Origin: Alphaproteobacteria bacterium
GTDB lineage: Bacteria > Pseudomonadota > Alphaproteobacteria > Sphingomonadales > Sphingomonadaceae
Direction of reading: 5' to 3'
DNA length: 5,614 nucleotides
NCBI GenBank assembly: GCA_028293055.1
Contig: JAQGLD010000343.1
Location: 1-5,614, forward strand
Positions 1-5,614 of this stretch are shown in pieces; the stretch's first letter is position 1, and each line of letters begins with the position of its first letter. The translations under genes were made by a program, and so were the position numbers. The notes below the pieces were generated by a model, which worked only from the letters and a program-made list of their open reading frames with translations, was not told the origin of the DNA and ran no database searches.

Positions 1-73
1 GACCCTGGTCCTGGTGTTCAGCCGCCGACGCGCGCCGAAGAGGGAGCCCGAACTGACCCCGGCGACCGTCTAG
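1..73 (+). CDS. C-terminal tail of an unidentified gene entering from the left (partial)
   Basis: The frame starting at base 2 is open to a TAG at 71-73 and encodes 23 residues beginning [19 protein letters not shown] short hydrophobic stretch followed by a basic, charged tail looks like the last membrane helix and cytoplasmic end of an inner-membrane protein. Nearly all codons (21 of 23) end in G or C, as in the other genes of the window, whereas frame 1 is poor in this respect; that is the main reason to call it coding. The gene converges on the MFS remnant, with 36 bases between the two stop codons and no convincing terminator hairpin there. The protein family cannot be determined from so little sequence. 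Confidence 0.4.
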   Translation, partial: TLVLVFSRRRAPKREPELTPATV

Positions 74-109
74 AAGAGGTCGGTCAGGTAGGTTCGCCAG
101 GGTGGCCGA

Positions 110-746
110 TCAATCGCTCGTATCCGCTGGGCGCCTGCCGAATGCGACCAGCATCGCAGCGCTGATCGCGCTGATGGCGGCGAGTGGAAGCAGTCCCTGG
201 GCTTGCTGCCGCCGCTCTGCCTGATCGTGCCCATCGCGGTGGTGGCGACGAAACCCGCCGACAGGGGCGAGCCGAGTGCGTTGGAGAGCGGGATGGCCAG
301 GAAGAAGGCCGATACGATGCGGGCTCGCCGCGCGCGTGGATACCAGTAGGTCAGATAGAGGATGATGCCGGGGAAGAAGCCCGCTTCGGCCATGCCGAGC
401 AGAAGGCGCAGCGCGTAGAAGGAGAAAGGGCCGGTGACCAGGCACATGGACGCCGAAATCAGGCCCCAACTGATCATGATCCGCGCGATCCAGCGTCGCG
501 CGCCGACCCGCTCGAGCAGCAGGTTGCTCGGCACCTGGAACAGAAAATCGCCGAGGAAGACGAGGCCGCCGCCACGGCCGACGGCGGCGGCGCCAGCCCC
601 GCATCCCTGTTCATCTGAAGAGCGCCGAAGCCGGCATTCACGCGGTCGAGGAAGGCCAGGAAATAGCCGCCCATCAGGAAGGGAAGGAGCCGGATCGAGG
701 CCTTGCGCAGGATGGCCGTCTCGCAGGCCTCCGATGCGGCGGCCAT
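110..746 (-). pseudogene. Decayed MFS transporter (ACS / anion:cation symporter type), two frameshifts and a large internal deletion
   Basis: The ATG at 746 opens a frame encoding a start typical of the ACS branch of the major facilitator superfamily: basic N-terminus, first helix around [20 protein letters not shown], then QMNRDAGL. Around base 580, in a CCG-rich stretch, the frame is lost. The continuing homology lies in another minus frame: [18 protein letters not shown] (helix 2 and the loop motif), then helices 3-5 with [18 protein letters not shown] and [16 protein letters not shown]. Recognisable MFS sequence stops near base 245. A third frame then encodes one membrane-like segment, [19 protein letters not shown], with a short charged tail ending at TGA 112-110; it looks like a final helix. 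About 210 codons remain, against the usual 420-450, so roughly half the transporter is missing. The start overlaps the stop of the upstream PstS-like gene (TGATG), so the intact ancestor was probably the last cistron of that operon and its inner-membrane permease. A sequencing indel could explain one frameshift but not the missing helices. Confidence 0.8.
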
Positions 747-1678
747 CAGCCGAGCTTCGCGCGCTCGCGCCCGATCTCGCGGTGGCCAAGCGGCAGGTAA
801 CCGAGGGAGCCGGCGCCGACGATCGCCTGTCCGCGCGGCGACAGCGCGAAGGCGATATAGGCGCGGGCGGGCGGGTCGATGCGGCCGTTCGAGTCCGGGC
901 GAGCGTAAAGCCACAAATGGCGGTCGAGCGGATAGGCGCCGGAGCGCAAGGAGGCTTCGCTGACATAGACGGCCGGCGTGCGGGGGCGCGACCTGAGCCC
1001 GAGAGCGCGAACCCGATCCGAGCCGCGATTGGCGGCAGCAAAGCTGAGCGACAGCGGCTCGGTCGCGACCAAGGCAATGACATCGCGCGATTGGTGGAAC
1101 GAACGCATGTCGGCGCTGAAGGCCAGGCCGGGAAAGGCAGCCGCCTGCATCTCAAGGGCAAGCGGCGTGTCGGCCGAGAGCCCGACGAGTCGCACCGCCT
1201 CGCCCGCAAGGTCCCCGGCTGCGCCAAGCGCGCTCCAGCGGTGCGGGCCTGGGCTGGTGAACAGCCTGGCGACAACATTGAGGTCCGCCTCGCGAAGCGG
1301 ATTGTCGCGGTGGACGAAGACCGCGTTGGGCCCTGACAGCGCCTTGGGATTCAGCGAGGCGTGGGCGATCCGAATGCCGACCGGATCGCGGCCGGCGACG
1401 GCACGGAACGCGGCAAGCTGGACAGGGGTGAAGACCGCGCCCATCGGCGCGATCAGCGCGCGACCCTCGGCCAGCGCCGCCGGGCCGAAGCGCGTGCCTT
1501 GCAGCTCGGTCCTGAAGCGAATCCCTGGGTGCAGGTTGGCGAAAGCCGAATCCAGCGCCGCGATCATCTCGGTCATGTCGTTATAGCCGACCAGGTCGAT
1601 CTCGCCGTGCAGGTCGGCAGCGCGCGCCGCGAGCGGTGCGAGCGCGAGCCCGGCCAGCAATGCGCGACGGCCTAGCAT
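746..1678 (-). CDS. Short PstS-like periplasmic substrate-binding protein
   Basis: A 310-residue exported protein. Residues 1-20 form a signal peptide (RR at 4-5, hydrophobic [14 protein letters not shown] before the likely cleavage site). The twin arginine could suggest Tat export, but the motif is incomplete. The rest resembles the PstS/PBP-like periplasmic binding fold: ligand-loop region [20 protein letters not shown] (61-80), the inter-lobe strand VFVHRDNPL (120-128), and a C-terminal [20 protein letters not shown] (278-297). It shares several of these landmarks with the upstream gene (HRDNP versus NRDNP, RGQAIV versus EGQAIV, YPLDR versus YPLSR), so the two are probably an ancient tandem duplication. 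The glycine/serine/threonine phosphate-binding loop of classical PstS is replaced by [12 protein letters not shown] (166-177), so phosphate as ligand is not supported. The ATG shares its A with the TGA of the upstream gene and has no clear Shine-Dalgarno sequence, implying translational coupling. The downstream MFS remnant starts the same way. Confidence 0.85.
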   Translation of the reverse strand: MLGRRALLAGLALAPLAARAADLHGEIDLVGYNDMTEMIAALDSAFANLHPGIRFRTELQGTRFGPAALAEGRALIAPMGAVFTPVQLAAFRAVAGRDPVGIRIAHASLNPKALSGPNAVFVHRDNPLREADLNVVARLFTSPGPHRWSALGAAGDLAGEAVRLVGLSADTPLALEMQAAAFPGLAFSADMRSFHQSRDVIALVATEPLSLSFAAANRGSDRVRALGLRSRPRTPAVYVSEASLRSGAYPLDRHLWLYARPDSNGRIDPPARAYIAFALSPRGQAIVGAGSLGYLPLGHREIGRERAKLG

Positions 1679-2817
1679 CAGTTTGCGAGCAGCGAGCGGG
1701 CGCGATCCGTCTGGCCACCGCGCAACGGCATGAAGGTGCCCTGGTCGCGAACGATCGCCTGGCCTTCGCGGCTGAGCACGAAGCGGAGGAATTCCTCGAT
1801 CGCCGGGTCAAGCCGAGCGCCGGGCTTCTTGTTGACATTGAAATAGGTCAGCCGGCTGAGCGGGTAATCGGCGCGTGCGACGGCTTCGTACGTGGCCGGG
1901 ATCGCGAGCCCGCCACCGTCTTGCTGGAGCGCGATCACCTTCACCGGGGCGTCGAGATAGGCGAGTCCGGTATAGCCGAGGGCATAGCGGTCGTTGGCGA
2001 CCGCCTTGGCCAGCGGGAAGACGACGTCCAGGAAATTCAGGTCGGTGCGCCATTCGCCGCGTTTGCCAGGAACGCTCAGCACGCGCTGGCGTACGAATTC
2101 CTCGAAACCGTTCCACGGCTTGATCGCATAGACATGGACTGGCTTGTCGGCCCATTCGCCGGTCAGGCCAAGCTGTCCCCAGGTCGTGACCGCCGCGCCG
2201 CCGCGATGCCGTGTCACCGAGAGCAGCGCGTCGAGCTGCGCGAAGGAGATTCGATCGATCGGATTGTCGCGATTGACGATGAAGCCCACCGCGTCGAGCG
2301 CCCCATAAGCGCGATAGCTTCCCCCCGAGATCGGGACGCTCAGCGGCGGATAGCCGAACTTGGCGTTGAAGTCGGTAATGTCGTCGGGCTTGAGCTCGCG
2401 CGAGACGAAGACGAAGTCGAGATTCTGCTTCACCAGCTCCTTGGCGCCGAGACTGCCGGCATAAGGGGGTGGGATGTCGATGGTGACTCCTGGCTGGTAT
2501 TTGGCGAACGCGGCCGCCCAGCGTCTCGCCAGGACCGCGAGCACATCTGAGGCGGCGCCCTTGAAATGGCCGTGGAGCCTGCCCTTGATCGGGACATAGG
2601 CTGGAAGCGCGGAGTCCAGGCTGGGCTGGAGCAGTTCGGGTGGCGGAAGGGCGCGGCCCTGGTCCATGCCGAGTTTCTTCTCCGCGTCGTTTAGCGGGCG
2701 ATTGGTCGGCGTGGTGGGCTGGACGATATCGACCATCGGCGCCGGCACCACCTCGGCGTGCGCGGCGGTGGCAAACAAGGCGGTCGCCGCCGCGGCGACT
2801 GAGATCAGAAAGCGCAT
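1678..2817 (-). CDS. PstS-like periplasmic substrate-binding protein with N-terminal extension
   Basis: A 379-residue exported protein of the PstS/PBP-like substrate-binding family. The start at 2817 (MRFLISV) is preferred over an in-frame ATG 30 bases upstream because AGAGAGG lies 7 bases before it and a clean signal peptide follows (residues 1-21, ending AAHA before EVVPAP). Residues 22 to about 78 are a proline-rich extension not normal for PstS, in which the first strand follows the signal peptide directly. The binding fold then runs from about 79: GHFKGAASDVLAVLARRW (83-100), ligand loop PPYAGSLGAKEL (117-128), LDFVFVSREL (133-142), the hinge strand VGFIVNRDNP (177-186), TTWGQLGL (211-218), and a C-terminal helix with LSREGQAIVRDQGTFMPL (348-365). 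At the position of the classical GSGT phosphate loop it has IKPWNGFEEFV (232-242), so the ligand may be another anion or an organic phosphate or sulfonate. It sits 32 bases after the NMT1-like gene and overlaps its shorter paralogue by TGATG. No permease or ATPase gene is nearby. Confidence 0.88.
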   Translation of the reverse strand: MRFLISVAAAATALFATAAHAEVVPAPMVDIVQPTTPTNRPLNDAEKKLGMDQGRALPPPELLQPSLDSALPAYVPIKGRLHGHFKGAASDVLAVLARRWAAAFAKYQPGVTIDIPPPYAGSLGAKELVKQNLDFVFVSRELKPDDITDFNAKFGYPPLSVPISGGSYRAYGALDAVGFIVNRDNPIDRISFAQLDALLSVTRHRGGAAVTTWGQLGLTGEWADKPVHVYAIKPWNGFEEFVRQRVLSVPGKRGEWRTDLNFLDVVFPLAKAVANDRYALGYTGLAYLDAPVKVIALQQDGGGLAIPATYEAVARADYPLSRLTYFNVNKKPGARLDPAIEEFLRFVLSREGQAIVRDQGTFMPLRGGQTDRARSLLAN

Positions 2818-2824
2818 CCTGTTT

Positions 2825-2831
2825 CCTCTCT
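2825..2831 (-). promoter_or_regulatory. Ribosome binding site of the extended PstS-like gene
   Basis: AGAGAGG, identical to the site before the first gene of the operon, 7 bases before the ATG at 2817. It lies inside the 32-base gap between the two cistrons and decides against the earlier in-frame ATG at 2847. Confidence 0.7.
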
Positions 2832-2849
2832 GTTTTGGGGCGGCCACGA

Positions 2850-3860
2850 TCAGGGGCGGCCGTCGACGAAGGCGTTGGTGTAGGTGTCGCCGAGCCGAAC
2901 CCTGGCATAAGCGGGATTCAATGCCGTCATCGCCCGGAGCTCTGCCGCTGCGGCCGCTGAGTCGATATGCCCATCGCCGGCGAACATCCGTTTTTCGAGG
3001 TGGATCTGGCGGATGAACGCTGTCCGGTCCGCGCCGCCGGTCTTGGCGGGTAGCGCTGCGACGATCGTCGCAGCGTCGTGACTCTCGATGAACCGAAGCG
3101 CCTTCAGCAGGGCTTGGCTCAGCGCTTTCACCTCCCGCGGATGCGAATCGATATAGGCCGCAGGCAGATAGAGGGCGGTGGCGGGATAGAGAGTGCCGAT
3201 CGCGGCGCGTGTCCCCTCGGGAGTCTCGAGATCGGCGAGCTCGAAGGCGATTCCGCTCGACTGATAGAAGCTCGCATCGGGCTCGTGCGCCATGATCGCG
3301 TCGGCACCGCCTTCCCTGAGCGCCTTCGCCGCGGCATCGCGCGCGAGGACGGGAAGCGGCTTATAATCGCGGATCGACAGGCCGGCGTGGAGAAAGGCCC
3401 AGTTGGTCGCCGTGGTCTTGCCCGAATTGGGTCCGCCGGTGATGATCGTGCGGCCCTTGAGATCGGCGACGGCGTGGACGCTGTCGCGCAGCCGGGCGGC
3501 GACCATCAGCCGCTGACCGGGAGTCACGCCCATCAGCAGCACCGCGCGGGTCACCGATCCCTCGTCGACCTGCGACATGAAGGTGTGATGGTAATAAGCG
3601 ACGATACCGTCGGCGCGTCCGTCGGCGACGAGCTGGCTTACCGACGGGTCTGCCGGCGCGTCGACCAGGGTAACGATCAGCCCGGAGTCGCGGAAATAGC
3701 CGAGCCGTTCGGCGATCAGCGCCGGCAGGTTACGGGGCTCCGCCACTCCGTCGACCGCAAGCACCACTCGCGGCCGTTCGGCCCGTGGCCGTGTCGCTCG
3801 CGCCGTCCCGGCGACCATGGTCAAAGCGAGGCAGGCGAGAGCAATTCGTGCAATCTTCAT
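2850..3860 (-). CDS. NitT/TauT-type (SsuA/NMT1-like) periplasmic substrate-binding protein
   Basis: A 336-residue exported protein and the first gene of the minus-strand operon. The start at 3860 (MKIARIAL) follows AGAGAGG by 5 bases and begins a signal peptide (1-22, ending TARA); the frame stays open 24 codons further upstream but without these signals. The mature protein follows the SsuA/NMT1/THI5 plan: VVLAVDG then LPALIAERLGYFRDSGL (45-61), QLVADGRADGIVAYYHHTF (76-94), LKGRTIITGGPNSGKTT (134-150) leading into the second lobe, ALREGGADAIMAHEPDASF (180-198), and LYLPAAYIDSHPREVKALSQAL (230-251). Family members bind nitrate, taurine, alkanesulfonates, pyrimidine precursors or other small organics for ABC importers; here no importer genes accompany it and the ligand is unknown. 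The GGPNSGKT run matches a Walker A pattern by chance and occupies the usual 'LKGK..G...GS' interlobe position, so it is not taken as a nucleotide site. It is transcribed divergently from the 3965 gene across a region with an 18-bp palindrome. Confidence 0.88.
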   Translation of the reverse strand: MKIARIALACLALTMVAGTARATRPRAERPRVVLAVDGVAEPRNLPALIAERLGYFRDSGLIVTLVDAPADPSVSQLVADGRADGIVAYYHHTFMSQVDEGSVTRAVLLMGVTPGQRLMVAARLRDSVHAVADLKGRTIITGGPNSGKTTATNWAFLHAGLSIRDYKPLPVLARDAAAKALREGGADAIMAHEPDASFYQSSGIAFELADLETPEGTRAAIGTLYPATALYLPAAYIDSHPREVKALSQALLKALRFIESHDAATIVAALPAKTGGADRTAFIRQIHLEKRMFAGDGHIDSAAAAAELRAMTALNPAYARVRLGDTYTNAFVDGRP

Positions 3861-3865
3861 GACAG

Positions 3866-3872
3866 CCTCTCT
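3866..3872 (-). promoter_or_regulatory. Ribosome binding site of the NMT1-like gene
   Basis: AGAGAGG on the minus strand, 5 bases before the ATG at 3860. It fixes the start at MKIARIAL rather than at the in-frame codon 72 bases further upstream. Confidence 0.7.
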
Positions 3873-3901
3873 TATGGTTTTCGGCGTCATCGGCGCATTA
3901 T

Positions 3902-3919
3902 CTGACAGGAAGCTGTCAG
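3902..3919. promoter_or_regulatory. 18-bp perfect inverted repeat, candidate operator / Pho-box-like site
   Basis: CTGACAG - GAAG - CTGTCAG: two 7-base arms that are exact reverse complements around a 4-base spacer. Read as a direct repeat the arms differ at one base and have the 7-4-7 layout with 11-base period of a PhoB box (consensus arm CTGTCA plus one base), although the spacer is less A/T-rich than usual. One edge touches a -10-like GATAAT on the minus strand. It could equally be the operator of a symmetrical dimeric repressor. A weak hairpin is possible, but no T-run follows, so it is not a terminator. Confidence 0.5.
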
Positions 3920-3952
3920 GAATGGCGCCCAACTCCGACCGCAGAACAAGCA

Positions 3953-3957
3953 GGGAG
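3953..3957 (+). promoter_or_regulatory. Ribosome binding site of the barrel protein gene
   Basis: GGGAG, 7 bases before the GTG at 3965. The next in-frame GTG, at 3971, would be 13 bases away, so 3965 is preferred as the start. Confidence 0.55.
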
Positions 3958-3964
3958 TGGTGAA

Positions 3965-4705
3965 GTGCTGGTGCGAGCGTTGCTGACCCTGATCGCGACC
4001 GCGTACGCCGCTCCGGCCGTCGCCGGACCGCCGGCGCTTGTCGTCGCTCTCTATGCCAGGCCTGCAGACCGGCCGGCCCTGCGCCGCGAGGCGATTGGGG
4101 CTCAGGCGGCGGCGCTCAGGGACTGGAAGGCGCGGGGCCTGATTAGCGGCTACCGCCTGCTGTTTGCGCGCGCTCCCGACCGCGGCGGCTGGGATCTGAT
4201 GGAAACGCTCCGCTTCGCCGACGACGGCGCAATGGCACGGTGGCGAAAGGCCGCTGGAGAGCCGCTCGACCCGAGACTGGCTGCCCTCGCTTTGTCGGTC
4301 GAGACCAGTGCGGTCGAATACATACGCAGCGAAGGCGCGCCGAGCACCGATCCGGCGGTCCTCGTCATCCCTTATCTCGCATTGATTCCGCCCGCGGATT
4401 ATGCGGCCTATCTCGACGGCTACACCATCCCGCAATTCCGGGGCTGGATGAAGGCTGGCGCGCTCGACGGCTTCGACATCGCGACCAGCCGCTACCCCGC
4501 CGGGCGACCGTGGAACGCGCTGATAACCTTGCGCTATCGCGACGATATCGCGCTTGGCGGCCGCGAGGATCTGGTCCGGACAACCCGTGCGGCTCTCGCC
4601 GCCGACCCGCGCTGGAAGGCGTTTGCGGACGCCAAGAAGAATGTCCGCACCGAAAATCTGCTCGTCGTTGCGGATCAGATCGCTGCCGAAGGCGAAGGAC
4701 GATGA
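3965..4705 (+). CDS. Secreted protein with two ferredoxin-like (dimeric alpha/beta-barrel type) halves, function unknown
   Basis: A 246-residue protein that I do not recognise as a named family. It starts with GTG at 3965, supported by GGGAG 7 bases upstream; no ATG is available nearby. Residues 1-20 look like a signal peptide (LLTLIATAYAAPAVA), placing it in the periplasm. Two similar halves follow. The first (about 24-110) has ALVVALYARP, a helix with AAALRDWKARGLISGYRLLF, then GWDLMETLRFADDGAMARW. The second (about 128-246) has VLVIPYLALIP, a helix with QFRGWMKAGALDGFDIATSRY, then WNALITLRYRDD and a C-terminal ENLLVVADQI. Strand-helix-strand units with a turn containing 'ARGLISGY / AGALDGFD' suggest two copies of a ferredoxin-like fold forming an internal alpha/beta barrel; this fold assignment is inference from pattern. 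It overlaps the PepSY gene by ATGA, so the two are co-translated and probably act together, perhaps as a periplasmic accessory to the membrane protein. Confidence 0.82.
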   Translation: MLVRALLTLIATAYAAPAVAGPPALVVALYARPADRPALRREAIGAQAAALRDWKARGLISGYRLLFARAPDRGGWDLMETLRFADDGAMARWRKAAGEPLDPRLAALALSVETSAVEYIRSEGAPSTDPAVLVIPYLALIPPADYAAYLDGYTIPQFRGWMKAGALDGFDIATSRYPAGRPWNALITLRYRDDIALGGREDLVRTTRAALAADPRWKAFADAKKNVRTENLLVVADQIAAEGEGR

Positions 4706-5614
4706 GCATCAGGCGCTGGATTCCCTTCCATCGCTGGGCAGGGTTGACGCTGGGTCTCATTGCCCTCGTCTCGGCCGCAACCGGCGCCGGCATGGCTTTC
4801 CGCAAGCAGCTCGAGCCCTTGGTCTATCCGCGCGAGGCACCGGCCGGCTGCGCGACTCCGGTCGGGCTCGATTCGATCCTGGCGGCCGCGCGGATGGTCC
4901 ATCCCAAGGGGCAAATCGACTACCTCAGGGTGCAGCGCTCCGTGCGCGATCCCGTAGCGGTGCGATTCCTCAACAAGGATACGCTCTATCTGGACCATTG
5001 CACCGGCCAGTTGCTGTCGTCGCAGAACCGCTATGGCGGCTTTTTCGGAACGCTCGAATGGATACACCGCGGCCAATGGTCGCATGCGCTGGGCAATGTC
5101 GTGATGGGCAGCGGCGCGCTCACCCTGCTGGTGATGCTGGTCGGAATCGGCCTCTATCTGTGGTGGCCGCGCAAGGGCCGCCGCTTCACGGACGCGCTCA
5201 AGCTCAACCGCAAGCTGCGCAAGGGCACGCCATTTCAGATGGGCCTGCATCGCACCGTCGGCGCCTGGGTTGCGATCCCGCTCGCGATCAGCGCCATCAC
5301 CGGCCTGCCCAACGCCTTCGACTCCGTCCACGACGCGATCACCGCGCTCGACGGCCGCCGAGCGCCGAAGCCGCATTCGCACGCAGGTGGCCCGGGAGTC
5401 GCCCTCGCCACAATGTGGACCAGGATCGTCTCGCTGTCGCCCGATCCCAAAGAAGCCCTGATCCACGTGGCGCAGAAGCCCGGCGATCCGATCGAGATAT
5501 TCGTCATCGCCAAGGACGCGCCCCACGCCAATGCGCGCACCTATCTCTACCTCGATTCGCATGACGGCCGTGTGCTGAGCTTCACGCCCTATGCGGCGAT
5601 GGGGACGGGCAGCA
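4702..5614 (+). CDS. PepSY-associated inner-membrane protein (PepSY_TM family), 3' end outside window
   Basis: The frame from ATG 4702 stays open to the window edge, giving 304 residues and no stop. It begins with the family signature: short basic N-terminus, FHRWAG (9-14) and a first membrane helix (about 13-33). A periplasmic PepSY-like domain follows (about 40-110, with YLRVQRS and LYLDHCTGQLLSSQNRYGG), then WIHRGQWSHALGN (120-132) leading into the second helix and GLYLWWPR (150-157). A cytoplasmic basic loop precedes GLHRTVGAW (181-189) and a third helix ending ITGLPNAF. A second periplasmic PepSY-like segment ends near YLYLDSHDGRVLSFTPY; at least one more helix should follow beyond the window. 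Histidines at 10, 122, 128 and 183 lie at or beside helix ends, as in the haem-carrying relatives FoxB and FpvG of Pseudomonas, which help reduce siderophore-bound iron in the periplasm. Two cysteines (50, 100) in the first periplasmic domain could form a disulfide. Iron-related electron transfer is the best family-based guess, not proven for this gene. Confidence 0.88.
   Translation, partial: MSIRRWIPFHRWAGLTLGLIALVSAATGAGMAFRKQLEPLVYPREAPAGCATPVGLDSILAAARMVHPKGQIDYLRVQRSVRDPVAVRFLNKDTLYLDHCTGQLLSSQNRYGGFFGTLEWIHRGQWSHALGNVVMGSGALTLLVMLVGIGLYLWWPRKGRRFTDALKLNRKLRKGTPFQMGLHRTVGAWVAIPLAISAITGLPNAFDSVHDAITALDGRRAPKPHSHAGGPGVALATMWTRIVSLSPDPKEALIHVAQKPGDPIEIFVIAKDAPHANARTYLYLDSHDGRVLSFTPYAAMGTGS

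Larger units (their letters stand above)
3861..3964. promoter_or_regulatory. Divergent intergenic control region
   Basis: This 104-base stretch is the only place in the window where promoters for both the minus-strand binding-protein operon and the plus-strand barrel/PepSY pair can lie. On the minus strand GATAAT (3902-3897) resembles a -10 hexamer, but no good -35 lies 16-18 bases upstream; the palindrome at 3902-3919 occupies that spacer, as expected for an activator- or repressor-controlled promoter. On the plus strand no convincing -10 or -35 is visible. Confidence 0.45.

Noticed and set aside
63..85. Possible terminator hairpin between the converging genes
   Set aside because: Only 5-bp stems can be formed (for example GACCG with CGGTC) with a large loop and no T-run; too weak to call.
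434..1336. Long open frame on the plus strand antisense to the short PstS-like gene and the MFS remnant
   Set aside because: Arginine/alanine/glycine-rich translation with no recognisable domain, lying opposite a gene with a clear signal peptide and family motifs. High-GC antisense shadow.
1636..2550. Long open frame on the plus strand antisense to the extended PstS-like gene
   Set aside because: Low-complexity charged translation without signal peptide or domain, and no ribosome binding site; explained by the codon bias of the minus-strand gene.
3411..3437. Walker A-like sequence GGPNSGKT in the NMT1-like protein
   Set aside because: It matches G-x4-G-K-T, but the protein is exported, has no Walker B or other NTPase motif, and the segment sits where this binding-protein family has its glycine-rich interlobe strand and loop. 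A chance match is more likely.
3078..3905. Open plus-strand frame antisense to the NMT1-like gene
   Set aside because: No family resemblance and completely opposite a well-supported exported protein; would also leave the divergent promoter region without function.
4675..5562. Open minus-strand frame opposite the PepSY gene
   Set aside because: The plus-strand frame shows PepSY signatures and correct membrane topology; the antisense product is a charged sequence of no known type.
1..5614. CRISPR array, tRNA, rRNA, insertion sequence or attachment site
   Set aside because: No regularly spaced repeats, cloverleaf-like or ribosomal sequence, transposase fragment or terminal inverted repeats were seen anywhere in the window.

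Overview
The window is GC-rich throughout, with strong G/C preference at third codon positions, tightly packed genes and overlapping stop/start codons. Protein style (PepSY membrane protein, ACS-type MFS remnant, periplasmic binding proteins) suggests an alphaproteobacterium, most likely a sphingomonad. That placement is inference from sequence character only; there is no rRNA or other marker gene here.

Layout. Bases 1-73 hold the last codons of a plus-strand gene entering from the left. Converging on it, and ending at 110, is a minus-strand MFS transporter gene that is visibly broken: its start and first five membrane segments survive, but the reading frame shifts twice and the middle and most of the C-terminal half are missing. 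Upstream of it on the minus strand lie three periplasmic substrate-binding proteins in one likely operon, in transcription order: a NitT/TauT (SsuA/NMT1-like) protein (3860 down to 2850), a PstS-like protein with an unusual N-terminal extension (2817 to 1678), and a shorter PstS-like paralogue (1678 to 746). The last two junctions, including the one into the MFS remnant, are TGATG stop/start overlaps, so the four cistrons look translationally linked. No ABC permease or ATPase is in the window.

A 104-base divergent intergenic region (3861-3964) separates this operon from two plus-strand genes: a secreted tandem alpha/beta-barrel-like protein of unknown function (3965-4705) and, overlapping it by ATGA, a PepSY-associated membrane protein (4702 to beyond the window end). 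The intergenic region contains a perfect 18-bp inverted repeat (3902-3919) whose arms also have the spacing and near-sequence of a Pho box.

How the genes may work together (inference). The locus looks like the periplasmic and inner-membrane part of a nutrient or metal acquisition system. Three soluble binding proteins cover two fold families, a PepSY protein resembles the reductases paired with TonB-dependent siderophore receptors, and an MFS permease was probably once the inner-membrane import step but is now dead. The ligand cannot be named: both PstS-like proteins lack the usual phosphate-loop sequence. The Pho-like operator makes a phosphorus or other oxyanion link worth testing.
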